Below, piece after piece: positions 16,622 to 26,644 of a stretch of 64,000 nucleotides of DNA; positions within the stretch are counted from its first letter, which is position 1, and the number at the start of each line of letters is the position of its first letter. Source of the stretch: Dyadobacter sp. CY261 (GTDB taxonomy: Bacteria > Bacteroidota > Bacteroidia > Cytophagales > Spirosomataceae); NCBI RefSeq assembly GCF_021440085.1, contig NZ_JAKCPW010000010.1, positions 186,001 to 250,000 on the forward strand. Reading direction: 5' to 3'. Below the pieces are notes generated by a model. The model did not search any database and had not been told where the DNA came from. It worked only from the letters and a program-made list of their open reading frames with translations. The translations under genes and the position numbers were made by a program.

Positions 16622-19255
16622 ATGGCAAAAATCCCGCACCATCATAGTCCGCCACGTTGGGTCGACAGGTTACTGACGATCATCATCGCGCCGCATTTCC
16701 TGGAAGATATCCTGGGAGACCTGCACGAAATATATGGCCGGCAAGTAAAAAATGGCAGCCTACGCAATGCGCAACTCCGTTACCTGCTCGCCTCCACACG
16801 CTACCTGCGACCCTATTTTATGAAACGCAGGCCCCGCGCTTACTCCCCCACCTATATTTTCAGTCCCGCCATGATCAGAAACTATCTCAAAATCTCGCTC
16901 CGTACGCTCGGCAAACAAAAAGCTTACAGCTTCATTAACATCACCGGACTGGCACTCGGCATGGCCGTAGCAATGCTCATCGGCCTATGGATTTACGACG
17001 AGCTCTCTTTCGACCGCCATTTTAAAAACTTCGACCGCATAGCCCAGGTCTGGCAACACCAGACATTTAACGGGCAGGTCGGGACACAAACCTCGCTACC
17101 ATTTCCGATTGGGGATGAGATCAGGCGCAACTATGGAGCCGATTTCAAATATGTGGTCATGGCGTCCTGGAACAACAAACATATCCTGGCGGTAGGTGAC
17201 AAAAAGTTCAACAAAAGCGGGTCATTCGTTGAGCCGGACGCGCCCGAAATGTTCAGCCTCAGCATGATCAATGGCACCCGGGCAGGCTTGAAAGATCCCT
17301 ACTCCATTATGCTTTCGGAATCGGTCGCGAAGGCCTACTTCGGCGATGCGGACCCGATCGACAAAACGATCAAGGTCGATAACAAGCTGAATGTGAAGGT
17401 AACAGGCGTTTATGAAGATTTACCCCACAACACCTCCTTCCGCGAAGTATCGTTTATGATGCCCTGGCAACTGATGGTCGTCGCCAATCCTTGGCTTAAA
17501 ACCATGGAAGATCCCTGGCGACCCAATGCTTACATGACGTACGTCCAGCTGATCGACAATGCGGATATCGACCATGCCTCCGCGCGTATCAAAGACATTA
17601 AAAAGCGGAATATTAATAAGGAACAACTCAAATATAAGCCCGACGTTTTCCTGAACCCGATGCGCGACTGGCATCTCTACTCGGAGTTCAAGGGAGGCCG
17701 CCGCGTTGGCGGCCGCATTGAATTTGTTTGGCTTTTTGGCACAATTGGCGTGTTCGTATTACTGCTGGCCTGCATCAATTTCATGAACCTAAGCACCGCG
17801 CGCTCCGAAAAGCGGGCCAAGGAAGTGGGTATCCGCAAGGCGGTAGGGTCGGTCCGCAACCAGCTGGTCACCCAGTTCTTCACCGAATCTTTCCTGGTCG
17901 TTGGCTTTGCATTTGTCCTGTCAATCCTGCTGGTGATGCTGTTTTTGCCGTTTTTTAATGCAGTTGCCGACAAAAAGATCATCATGCCGTGGAATAGGAC
18001 CGAATTCTGGCTGGCGGGCATTGGTTTCAGTATAATCACAGCCATTATCGCGGGCAGCTATCCTGCACTATACCTGTCATCATTCCAGCCTGTTAAGGTT
18101 CTGAAAGGCACTTTCCGGGCGGGACGCCTTGCGGCTGTGCCCAGGAAGGTGTTGGTGGTGGTACAATTTGCGGTCTCTATCATCCTGATCATTGGCACAG
18201 CCGTCGTATTCAGGCAAATTCAGTTTGCCAAAGACCGACCAGTTGGTTACAGCCGCGACGGGCTCATTGCCATTTCCATGTCGACCGACGAAATCCACAA
18301 ACATTTCGAAGCGGCAAGGCATGAGTTGAAAAGTAGCGGCGCCATTGCCGAGATGGCCGAATCCGGCAGCCCCACCACGGAGACGTGGTCGTCGACAAGC
18401 GGCTTTGAATGGAAAGGAAAAGACCCTGAACAATCGGTAGACTTCTCGTTCGACGAAATTTCATTTGACTATGGAAAAACGGTTGGATGGCAGTTTGTAC
18501 AGGGCCGGGATTTCTCCCGCGAATTCGCGACCGATTCGGTGGGATTGGTCGTGAATGAGACAGCAGTGAAGTTCATGGGCTTACAAAACCCCGTCGACGA
18601 GCCGCTGACCTGGTTTAAAAAGCCTTACAAGATTATTGGTATCATCAAAGACCTGGTTGTCAATTCGCCTTACGAACCGGCCAAGCCTCAATTCTTTTGT
18701 CTCTCGGCGGGGCAGGGAAATCTGGTTAATATCCGCATTAACCCCTCTGCTGGCGCGTCGGCCTCCATCGAAAAGATCAAAAATGTTTTTGAAAAATATG
18801 ATCCGGGCTCCCCGTTCGAGTATGAATTTGTAGACCAGATGCACGCCCGAAAGTTCTCTGACGAAGAGCGTATTGGCAAGCTCACCACGTTTTTCTCGGT
18901 TCTCGCAATCCTGATCAGTTGCCTCGGGTTATTCGGCGTAGCATCCTTCATCGCCGAGCAGCGGACCAAGGAAATCGGTGTCCGGAAAGTGCTCGGCGCA
19001 ACGGTACTAAGCGTTTGGGGACTGTTCTCGCGGGAATTTGTACTGCTGGTCGGTATCGCATTCCTGATCGCCACACCGGGTGCCTATTACTTCCTGAATG
19101 GCTGGTTGCAGAAATATGAATACCATACCACGATTTCCTGGTGGATATTCGCATTGACAGGCCTTGGCACATTAACGATCACGCTGTTAACAGTAAGCTT
19201 CCAGGCGATCAAAGCTGCGACGATGAACCCGATACGCAGTCTTCGTTCGGAGTAA
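16622..19255 (+). CDS. FtsX/MacB-type permease with N-terminal prefix domain
   Basis: The protein has 877 residues. Residues 1-75 form a permease prefix domain (PPRWVDRLLTIIIAPHFLEDILGDLHEIYGRQ). The first membrane helix is at about 100-120, then a MacB-like periplasmic domain, three helices at about 370-500, a second periplasmic domain, and a last set of three helices after 740. The FtsX blocks (IACINFMNLSTARSEKRAKEVGIRKAVGS and SCLGLFGVASFIAEQRTKEIGVRKVLGAT) occur twice, as expected for an internally duplicated permease. No ATPase is encoded nearby. Likely role: ABC-driven export or envelope work with an ATPase encoded elsewhere. Confidence 0.88.
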   Translation: MAKIPHHHSPPRWVDRLLTIIIAPHFLEDILGDLHEIYGRQVKNGSLRNAQLRYLLASTRYLRPYFMKRRPRAYSPTYIFSPAMIRNYLKISLRTLGKQKAYSFINITGLALGMAVAMLIGLWIYDELSFDRHFKNFDRIAQVWQHQTFNGQVGTQTSLPFPIGDEIRRNYGADFKYVVMASWNNKHILAVGDKKFNKSGSFVEPDAPEMFSLSMINGTRAGLKDPYSIMLSESVAKAYFGDADPIDKTIKVDNKLNVKVTGVYEDLPHNTSFREVSFMMPWQLMVVANPWLKTMEDPWRPNAYMTYVQLIDNADIDHASARIKDIKKRNINKEQLKYKPDVFLNPMRDWHLYSEFKGGRRVGGRIEFVWLFGTIGVFVLLLACINFMNLSTARSEKRAKEVGIRKAVGSVRNQLVTQFFTESFLVVGFAFVLSILLVMLFLPFFNAVADKKIIMPWNRTEFWLAGIGFSIITAIIAGSYPALYLSSFQPVKVLKGTFRAGRLAAVPRKVLVVVQFAVSIILIIGTAVVFRQIQFAKDRPVGYSRDGLIAISMSTDEIHKHFEAARHELKSSGAIAEMAESGSPTTETWSSTSGFEWKGKDPEQSVDFSFDEISFDYGKTVGWQFVQGRDFSREFATDSVGLVVNETAVKFMGLQNPVDEPLTWFKKPYKIIGIIKDLVVNSPYEPAKPQFFCLSAGQGNLVNIRINPSAGASASIEKIKNVFEKYDPGSPFEYEFVDQMHARKFSDEERIGKLTTFFSVLAILISCLGLFGVASFIAEQRTKEIGVRKVLGATVLSVWGLFSREFVLLVGIAFLIATPGAYYFLNGWLQKYEYHTTISWWIFALTGLGTLTITLLTVSFQAIKAATMNPIRSLRSE

Positions 19256-19306
19256 TGTGGCAGCTGAGTATCAAAACTGTCCGACCCAACCCTAAACATC
19301 CGCCAC

Positions 19307-21919
19307 GTGCCTCAACCTCGTCCACCCCGCTGGGCAGACTACCTGCTCGAGAAGTTTGTAAACCCGCGTTTCCTGGAAGACATTCAGGGAAACATGGAGG
19401 AGATTTTCGTACGCCGAATGCATGAGGCGGGCGTTACACGTGCGAGGTGCGAGTACGCATGGGCGGCAGTGAGGCATCTGACTCCCTATTTTTTGAAAAG
19501 AAAACCTGAAACCTATCCTTCCGTATCCAACCTGAGCCCTGATATGCTGAAAAACTATTTCACCTCTGCCTGGCGGCACTTCCTCAAAGACAGGCAATTT
19601 TCGATGCTGAATGTAATTGGGCTATCCACCGGACTCGTTTGCACGCTGCTCATCTATTTATGGGTGACCGACGAACTGGCTTTCGACAAGTTTCACGCCA
19701 GCGATTCTCGTCTTTACCAGATAATGATCCACGAAAAAGGTGGCGACAAGCTGGTAACTTCCGAAGGTACCGGTGGTATTTTAAAGGATGTTCTGACGAG
19801 TGATATGCCCGAGATCGAATTGGCGGTGTGCACTACACCTCCGGTTTGGTTCCAGAAATTCAGCCTCTCTCGGGAAGGCCGAACAATCAGTGCGGCGGGA
19901 AACTTTGTCAGTGCCGATTATCTCCAGGCATTCTCTTTTCCATTAATAAAAGGCAATCCCAAATCTGTCCTGACCGACAAGAACTCAGTGGCGATTTCCG
20001 AGCAAATGGCAGTTCGTTTATTCGGCTCGTCGGAGAAAGCAATGAATCAAGTCGTCGAATGGAAATGGCAGGCATTCTCGAAAAAATGCCAGGTAAGCGG
20101 TGTATTTAGGGACATTCCCACTAATTCTTCCGAACAATCCGAGCTGCTGATACCGCTTAGTGCCTGGGACGACATACTGCCGGGAGGCATGCCTAATACC
20201 GCCAGCGGCCCGTTTCACAATTACATCGTCCTTAGGCCCGGTTCCGACGTGCATTTATTAGAGCAAAAGCTCGCCAATTACGCCAAAAAGCACTTCAACG
20301 ACACCAATTCGACCTTGTTCATCCGCAAATATTCAGACGGTTACCTATATGGGAAGTACGAAAATGGCGTGCAATCGGGCGGACGGATCGAATATGTGAA
20401 GCTATTCGCTGCCATTGCGGCGTTTGTACTCCTCATCGCCTGTATCAATTTCATGAACCTGTCCACGGCCAAGGCCTCGGTAAGGGTCAAAGAAGTGGGT
20501 GTAAAAAAGGCATTGGGTGCGGGTCGGCTTACTCTCATCTTTCAGTTTCTGGGTGAATCTATGCTGATGAGCATGCTGACTTTAATCGTTGCACTTTCCA
20601 TTGTTTGGCTGCTATTACCGCAATTTAATGCATTGACAGGCAAAGAATTGACTTTACATTTCAGCCCGCGATTTATCGCTGCATTAACCATCATCATGCT
20701 ATTGACCGGCATGCTCGCAGGCAGTTATCCCGCATTATACCTGTCGCGCTTTAATCCGGCGCTTACTTTGAAAGGCATCGTGAGGCACGGAATCGGCGAG
20801 TTGTGGGTTAGAAAAGGACTGGTCGTGTTCCAGTTTGCGGTTTCAGTGATTTTCGTCATTTCGGTCATTGTTTTTTACAAACAGGTCGATTTTGTACAAA
20901 CTAAAAACCCGGGCTACGAGAAGGATAATATTGTGTATTTCGAAATGGAGGGCCGCGCTGCTGCGCAACGTGAAGCATTCCTGGAAAGGCTCCGGGCGCT
21001 ACCAGGCGTCTTGAATGCATCGAGTATCCAACAAAAAATCATCTTGCCTGCTTTCCTGCCATCCAGCGGCGTGCGCTGGGACGGCAAAAACGAAAAGGAC
21101 GAAATACGCTTTCATCGCATGCCCGTCAATTATGGTCTCACCGAAACGCTGAACATCCGGACTGTCGCCGGCAGGAGCTTTTCGAAGGATTTCGGATCGG
21201 ATACGGCGTCGGTGGTCCTCAATGAAACGGCTGTCCGTCAGATGGGCATTAAGGCTCCTATCGGCAAAGAGATTATGATAGGCGGTCGGGCGCGTCGCAT
21301 CGTCGGTGTTGTACAGGATTTCCATTTCAATTCTCTGCACGAGGCCATTAAGCCATTCATTTTCGTCTTCTCGCCCGAAGAAACAATGCTGGCGACGGTC
21401 AAAATCCAACCTGGTCAGCAACCTGCCACATTAGCCCGGATTCAGGATTTCTATACCGATTTTAATCCCGGCTACGCATTCGATTACCAGTTCCTCGACC
21501 GCGATTATCAGGTCCAGTATGCCTCGGAACAACTTGCGGCACAACTTGCACGCTACTTCGCCGCATTGGCCATTCTTATTTCATGCCTCGGGCTTTTTGG
21601 CCTGGCTGCATTCACCGCCGAACGCCGCAAAAAAGAAATCGGCGTACGAAAAGTACTTGGTGCGACGACCGGCAGCGTGGTAGCCATGCTCTCCCGCGAG
21701 TTTCTGATGCTTGTGATCGTGGCCATCGCCATTGCCTGCCCGCTGGCATGGTGGCTCACCAAAAGCTGGCTCGATCATTTTGCTTACCACGTTTCGATCA
21801 GCATTGCGATTTTCGCTGGCGCCGGTTTGGCCATGATCGTGATCACCCTTGCGACGGTCAGCTTCCAGTCCCTTCGAGCTGCATTGACCAACCCCACGCA
21901 GTCATTGAAATCGGAATAA
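19307..21919 (+). CDS. FtsX/MacB-type permease with prefix domain, paralogue
   Basis: The protein has 870 residues and starts with GTG at 19307; no ATG lies upstream in frame and the prefix domain begins at once (PRPPRWADYLLEKFVNPRFLEDIQGNMEEIF). The domain order is the same as in the preceding gene, with FtsX blocks IACINFMNLSTAKASVRVKEVGVKKALGAG and SCLGLFGLAAFTAERRKKEIGVRKVLGAT. The two genes are 51 bp apart and arose by duplication, though they have diverged clearly. They may form a heteromeric pair. Confidence 0.88.
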   Translation: MPQPRPPRWADYLLEKFVNPRFLEDIQGNMEEIFVRRMHEAGVTRARCEYAWAAVRHLTPYFLKRKPETYPSVSNLSPDMLKNYFTSAWRHFLKDRQFSMLNVIGLSTGLVCTLLIYLWVTDELAFDKFHASDSRLYQIMIHEKGGDKLVTSEGTGGILKDVLTSDMPEIELAVCTTPPVWFQKFSLSREGRTISAAGNFVSADYLQAFSFPLIKGNPKSVLTDKNSVAISEQMAVRLFGSSEKAMNQVVEWKWQAFSKKCQVSGVFRDIPTNSSEQSELLIPLSAWDDILPGGMPNTASGPFHNYIVLRPGSDVHLLEQKLANYAKKHFNDTNSTLFIRKYSDGYLYGKYENGVQSGGRIEYVKLFAAIAAFVLLIACINFMNLSTAKASVRVKEVGVKKALGAGRLTLIFQFLGESMLMSMLTLIVALSIVWLLLPQFNALTGKELTLHFSPRFIAALTIIMLLTGMLAGSYPALYLSRFNPALTLKGIVRHGIGELWVRKGLVVFQFAVSVIFVISVIVFYKQVDFVQTKNPGYEKDNIVYFEMEGRAAAQREAFLERLRALPGVLNASSIQQKIILPAFLPSSGVRWDGKNEKDEIRFHRMPVNYGLTETLNIRTVAGRSFSKDFGSDTASVVLNETAVRQMGIKAPIGKEIMIGGRARRIVGVVQDFHFNSLHEAIKPFIFVFSPEETMLATVKIQPGQQPATLARIQDFYTDFNPGYAFDYQFLDRDYQVQYASEQLAAQLARYFAALAILISCLGLFGLAAFTAERRKKEIGVRKVLGATTGSVVAMLSREFLMLVIVAIAIACPLAWWLTKSWLDHFAYHVSISIAIFAGAGLAMIVITLATVSFQSLRAALTNPTQSLKSE

Positions 21920-21935
21920 CAACCACTGACCACAC

Positions 21936-22751
21936 ATGCCGCACCGCATCCTCTCCCTCCTCCTGCTGCTTGCAAGCATCCTCCCCGCCTCGGCGCAGCC
22001 TGGTTTCGACTGCTCGTCGAAGCGCACGCAGGATAGCCTGTTCCAAACGTATGCCCATAAGGCGCGCACATTCGGTCCCGACGATCCGCGATGGGACGTG
22101 ACTTTCGATTCGCTCCTGGCGATTTGCCCGAAGATTGCCGAGGCATACCAGGAAAAAGGGATCCGGCAAATGTTTATCGGTGATTTCGAAAAAGCGATTG
22201 CCTATAACGACACCGCCGTGGCGCTGGACCGGGAGCGCTGGCTCGCCTACCGCGGCTACCTGCATTGCATGCTCACCCGGAACTACGAAAAGGCCGTCGC
22301 CGACCTCGAAGCCGCGGAACTCCTGACGCCCAATGCGTTCACGATGGATCATACATTTTCATTTTTCATCGCATTGAGCCACATGGAATTAGGAAATTAC
22401 CAGGAAGCCGAAAAGTATTTTCTGAAAGACATTGCACAGCAAAAGCGCGGTGAGGGTAACAACGACATTCATTTTAACACTTTGCTCTATTTTGGTATCC
22501 TGTATTACCTGATGAATGAGTTTGATCAGGCAGAGTTAAGGCTTACGGAATGTCTGCAACTGTACGAAATGCATCCGATGGCTAATTACTACATGGCTAT
22601 GACCATGAAAGTCACGGGAAATCAACGCCAGAATGCCTACTTCGAAAAAGCCAGACAAGCGCTGCACGATGGCTATGCATTAAATGAGCCTAATCTGCGT
22701 TTTGCACGGTTCCCGCGGCAGATTACGATGGAAGACATCGAAAAGCGTTGA
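21936..22751 (+). CDS. Secreted TPR protein
   Basis: The protein has 271 residues with a Sec signal peptide (hydrophobic Leu-rich core, cleavage after SAQ or ASA). The mature part holds TPR-like helical repeats: AEAYQEKGIRQMFIGDFEKAIAYNDTAVAL, YRGYLHCMLTRNYEKAVADLEAAE, FIALSHMELGNYQEAEKYFLK and YYLMNEFDQAELRLTECLQLY. It starts 16 bp after the permease stop, so it is likely the last gene of the padR-permease operon. Periplasmic scaffold or adaptor is the most that can be inferred. Confidence 0.8.
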   Translation: MPHRILSLLLLLASILPASAQPGFDCSSKRTQDSLFQTYAHKARTFGPDDPRWDVTFDSLLAICPKIAEAYQEKGIRQMFIGDFEKAIAYNDTAVALDRERWLAYRGYLHCMLTRNYEKAVADLEAAELLTPNAFTMDHTFSFFIALSHMELGNYQEAEKYFLKDIAQQKRGEGNNDIHFNTLLYFGILYYLMNEFDQAELRLTECLQLYEMHPMANYYMAMTMKVTGNQRQNAYFEKARQALHDGYALNEPNLRFARFPRQITMEDIEKR

Positions 22752-22754
22752 TGA

Positions 22755-24401
22755 TCATACTTTCGGCTCGATCCACAGGGCTGTCAGGCAAACCATCAGC
22801 CATGCAAACCAAACCCAGCCGGGTAACTTCCGCGTTACATCTGCCCGATTTCCACTGAGCGTCTTCACACCCGTTTCCTCGGCAGATCGGACAAAGTGCT
22901 GCATTTGCGCGGCATATTTCAATGGAGAATAATCCTGTACGTACAGTTCGGTTCCAAGCGAGTCATTCAGTGATTGCCATCCATCCCGGACCGGCAGAAA
23001 AGTAACTTCCGCCGAATGCGCATTCAGAACGGAGGTTTTTGTAAAAGCCGTATCGCTTCTGATTTCCAGCCAGCGTGGTATCTGCTGAAAATTGTTCAAA
23101 TGCATTACCGCAGGCACGTTCTTGAAAACAGGCGCATCTGCGGAAAGTGTCAGGCCTCGCGCAGGTCGCGTCCAGGCGAAGATCTCGTTCCATACGCTCG
23201 CATAGGCAATGCTATCGCCGGATAGTTGCATGGGAAAGGTTTCGTTCAACAGACTCACGGCCACTTTCCCATTTATATTTTCAACCGCTAACGGATAATG
23301 AACAGCATGGGTTTGGTAACCATGCATTTGGAACCGAAACGGCAGAGCGCTCAGCACCGGCGATAATGCTACCGACTCTTCGTTGGAAATCTTAATGGCC
23401 TGAAAATGTGCACCCAACGCCTGGTTAATAGACCTTAGCTCAGCGAACAGGTTTCCAACCGGGCCGCCCATTTGAACAAAAAGCGCACTTTTACCAGTAC
23501 TGACCGCCTTTTTAACAGCCGCATTGGAAGCATTCGCGGGAATAGTTACGATCAAGTCAGGTTCTTTGGCGCGGTTGATATTCAGCCTGCTCTGAATGTT
23601 TTTGGATAATGTGGCATCGTAGCTCACCGAATGGCCATTTCTCCCAAGCCAGTTTGCCAGGTTACGCGTTTCAAAATCAGGGTTATCGAGCAGGAAACGG
23701 ACTGTCAGTTTTGCTTCCGGTCGGGCGAAATACCGGAGCGTATCGATAGCCAGGTCGTTCAAATGCAATGTGGTGGTGGTCCTACCTTCGCTGAATGCCG
23801 GGAATGTGAGCCGGACGCGGTTATCGCCCTTATTTAACATGACGCTGTCGAGCGTCCGGCCTGCATATTTAATCTGCAAAATCTGTTGCTGCGATGACTG
23901 GATACGGCCATCGATCCGCTGTAATTCTCCCTTTCCTAAAATACCTTTCCAATGCAAATCGCTCATCTGATCCGGCGCAAAGTAAGGATTCCATTGCAAA
24001 GCTGGAATGCGGGGCAACTGCTGGATGGCGGCAAGGACCTTTTGGTCAAATTCCTGTCCCAATACCACCAGCGTGTCCACATCGGAAGTGCCAATCCGGC
24101 CAGTCGATATAATTTCAGCCCCGCCCAGACTATCGCGAAACCGGGTGACGACGTCAGCAGGCACATTTTCAGCAGCCAGCAATCCTATTCTTGACTTACC
24201 AGCCAATTTGAATGTCGGGTCCAATAGCCAGGCCACCATGCTTAGCCAAAGCAAGCCATTCAATATCAACCTAATACCAAACCGCCCCGAATTCCGGTGC
24301 CGCGTGTATACGAACCCACATTGCACAACCAGCAACACGAGCAAGGCACACATTACCAGCAAATTCAAAGGTGCTGTCCAGTTGAAATCGGTATGAATCA
24401 T
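22755..24401 (-). CDS. Membrane protein of the MoxR/DUF58 locus, unknown function
   Basis: The protein has 548 residues with two N-terminal membrane helices (about 12-32 and 45-63), a large extracytoplasmic part and a C-terminal helix (about 525-543). The layout is like the BatA-type proteins with VWA- or amidotransferase-like domains that accompany MoxR/DUF58 genes, but no MIDAS motif (DxSxS) is visible. The segment PDLIVTIPANASNAAVKKAVSTGKSALFVQMGG looks like a Rossmann-type strand-helix unit. Last gene of the ten-gene minus-strand locus, 35 bp after the DUF4175-like gene. It ends only 3 bp from a convergent gene. Confidence 0.7.
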   Translation of the reverse strand: MIHTDFNWTAPLNLLVMCALLVLLVVQCGFVYTRHRNSGRFGIRLILNGLLWLSMVAWLLDPTFKLAGKSRIGLLAAENVPADVVTRFRDSLGGAEIISTGRIGTSDVDTLVVLGQEFDQKVLAAIQQLPRIPALQWNPYFAPDQMSDLHWKGILGKGELQRIDGRIQSSQQQILQIKYAGRTLDSVMLNKGDNRVRLTFPAFSEGRTTTTLHLNDLAIDTLRYFARPEAKLTVRFLLDNPDFETRNLANWLGRNGHSVSYDATLSKNIQSRLNINRAKEPDLIVTIPANASNAAVKKAVSTGKSALFVQMGGPVGNLFAELRSINQALGAHFQAIKISNEESVALSPVLSALPFRFQMHGYQTHAVHYPLAVENINGKVAVSLLNETFPMQLSGDSIAYASVWNEIFAWTRPARGLTLSADAPVFKNVPAVMHLNNFQQIPRWLEIRSDTAFTKTSVLNAHSAEVTFLPVRDGWQSLNDSLGTELYVQDYSPLKYAAQMQHFVRSAEETGVKTLSGNRADVTRKLPGWVWFAWLMVCLTALWIEPKV

Positions 24402-24436
24402 TCGGTTATATTCTCTCTAAATACTTTTAAATCGGC

Positions 24437-26644
24437 CTATCGCATGGCTTTGCGGAAAGCGGCTTCCAATTTCTTTTCTCCCGCCCAGCCTGGCCGGTTT
24501 TTCAATGCACTACCGGCGCGAATGTGGAGATCACGCTTCAATGCGGCCGTTTCGTGTTGTGTAAGGGTTCTTCCTATCGCCAGTTTCTGCAATGCCGCTA
24601 TCGTGTTCCAGTTTTGCAACCCATCGTTAAATGGCCCCCTTTCCGTCAGCCTCTGGGTTAGTTCCGTGCTTAATGCAGCTAGTTTTACTACATCCGTTTT
24701 TGGCAACTTATCTCTTTCCAGGTAGCCCAGCAATACCGCGGCAAGCTCCGCGGTTTGTTTTTGGTCGAATTGCTTTTCGTACTCCCACTTACTCGCCAGG
24801 TCTTTGAGCTCACCAGTAAGCCGCTTTTCCTTTTCCTTGATCGGTGGCGGGTCGTAGCCACTCTTTTTTACGTAGGTCCGTGCCTTTTGCTGGGCTGTTT
24901 TGAGGTACTCTAATGCTTTGTGCTCGAAGGGAAGTGCCTTTTCGGGCTCATAAGTCCGCAAATGTAGCTCCGACTGCCACATTTGCTCCAAAGCCATTTT
25001 CAAAAGACTACGTGTGGATTGTTCGTAAAAAGTATTCGTCTCCGCGTCGTCGTGCGAATGCGTGTATTGCTCCATCAGCGCCGCCAGGGGATCTTTTTCG
25101 CCGGCCGGTTCGGCTTTATGCTCATGTGTGTGCTCATCTGCATGCGCGGGTTCGCCTACCCGGGACTCGGCACCTTCGCCCTGCCCGTCGGAGTGGTGTG
25201 TAAATGCGTCGATGATGTTACCATTATCCGCACCAGCGGGATTCTCACTGCCACCGATACTGGTTTCAAATTCTTCGCCCAAATATTGCCCATACCGTAG
25301 CCGCAGCACTTTTTGATCGAATCCGATTTCGTTGGAAGTGGCATTGAACTCGCCGGATTTGATTTTTTTCCTCCTGGCAATCAGCTTTTCGGTATCGATG
25401 ATGATCTGCCGCTGGCTGCGGAAATACTCCGGCATAACGTTCACAGCCATGGTGGCCAGCTCCGCCTCTTCGACCTTCGACGTGTCTTTATACACCACAA
25501 AATAGGTATCCGACTTGCTGAAATTCGGCTCGGGCTGTCGATTATCGATTGCGGCCCAATAATAGTACAGCTCGTCTCCCGGCGCGAAATTCAATGCATG
25601 CAAGTCAATGCTTTTCTGAATATCTGCTTCCTTAAAATCACCGGGGCCCAACGGCATTTTGATCTCCCTGAATTTGACATTCTCGCCGGAACCACGTGCC
25701 ACTGTGGCCACAATAAACGCCTGTTTTACCCGGAAGTCATCCGATATTTTGGCCGAAATGCGAATATTTTTAGAATCTTTCAGGAAATGGTAGCGGTACA
25801 ATTCCTTCGAAGCGGGCTCGATACGGGGCGCGAGATCGGGCAGCGCTTCCAGCTTGTAAAAATCGGATTGATAGATCAGCGAATCCTTCCAAAAACCTTT
25901 AATGGAATATAGACCCGAGCCGGTAATGTGGCCTTTATATACAAATACACCGTGAGATTCTCGCAGATTAACCTCCTCGCCACGACTATTGGCAATGTGC
26001 ACACTCAGGTTCTCAGGATCGTCAAACCGCACGGCCCATTCTACTGTCGAACCGGTGATCGAACTGATATTCAAATCGGTGAATTCCCTGACCGGCAAAC
26101 CTGTGTAGCCTGGCGGAGTTACCTTCACACGTGCAGATTTATATTGAGGAGCCGACTGCCGTTTGTTTTTAGGTAAAACAGGCTGAGACAATACCGCTTT
26201 CCCGGACTTCCTGTTTTCGCCCGTCAATGCCGGCCAACCATGATTAACAGCCGTCGCCAGCAACACCGCAACCACATATTTCCAAATACCCCGGTAAATC
26301 TCCCGGCGTGGAAATGCGAGGTTTCGGGCGGCTATCCGTTCCAGCTGCATTTGCTCGATGATATTCAAATCGGCCTTATCGAGCAGATCGAGGCTATACT
26401 CAGCGCTGGGGTTGTGGCTGTGGATCAGTGCAATTGCAACACGTTTTTTATCAGCAAGTGCCTTATTGACCCAAATACCGATCAACCAGCCAGTCAACCC
26501 AATGAATGTCCCCAGCCATGGCCCGTTCCCCAAAAAAGTGTCGGCAAACAAACCAAACGCAAAGCCCAACAAAAAACATTTCAAAATGGCAATCCACTGA
26601 ATATGTGTATTAACGGACTTGACGAATTTTCTTAAATCAGCCAT
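24437..26644 (-). CDS. DUF4175-like membrane protein with His-rich segment
   Basis: The protein has 735 residues: two N-terminal membrane helices (about 17-36 and 42-60), a third near 121-135, then a long periplasmic region. Beta-rich segments (about 170-400) include KVTPPGYTGLP, a pattern also seen in DUF4175 proteins. The C-terminal third is helical. Between about residues 495 and 535 lies a His/Asp/Glu-rich stretch (HADEHTHEHK, THSHDD) that could bind metal. The gene overlaps batA-like by 8 bp, so it belongs to the same operon. Probably a large membrane partner of the MoxR-dependent system. Confidence 0.7.
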   Translation of the reverse strand: MADLRKFVKSVNTHIQWIAILKCFLLGFAFGLFADTFLGNGPWLGTFIGLTGWLIGIWVNKALADKKRVAIALIHSHNPSAEYSLDLLDKADLNIIEQMQLERIAARNLAFPRREIYRGIWKYVVAVLLATAVNHGWPALTGENRKSGKAVLSQPVLPKNKRQSAPQYKSARVKVTPPGYTGLPVREFTDLNISSITGSTVEWAVRFDDPENLSVHIANSRGEEVNLRESHGVFVYKGHITGSGLYSIKGFWKDSLIYQSDFYKLEALPDLAPRIEPASKELYRYHFLKDSKNIRISAKISDDFRVKQAFIVATVARGSGENVKFREIKMPLGPGDFKEADIQKSIDLHALNFAPGDELYYYWAAIDNRQPEPNFSKSDTYFVVYKDTSKVEEAELATMAVNVMPEYFRSQRQIIIDTEKLIARRKKIKSGEFNATSNEIGFDQKVLRLRYGQYLGEEFETSIGGSENPAGADNGNIIDAFTHHSDGQGEGAESRVGEPAHADEHTHEHKAEPAGEKDPLAALMEQYTHSHDDAETNTFYEQSTRSLLKMALEQMWQSELHLRTYEPEKALPFEHKALEYLKTAQQKARTYVKKSGYDPPPIKEKEKRLTGELKDLASKWEYEKQFDQKQTAELAAVLLGYLERDKLPKTDVVKLAALSTELTQRLTERGPFNDGLQNWNTIAALQKLAIGRTLTQHETAALKRDLHIRAGSALKNRPGWAGEKKLEAAFRKAMR

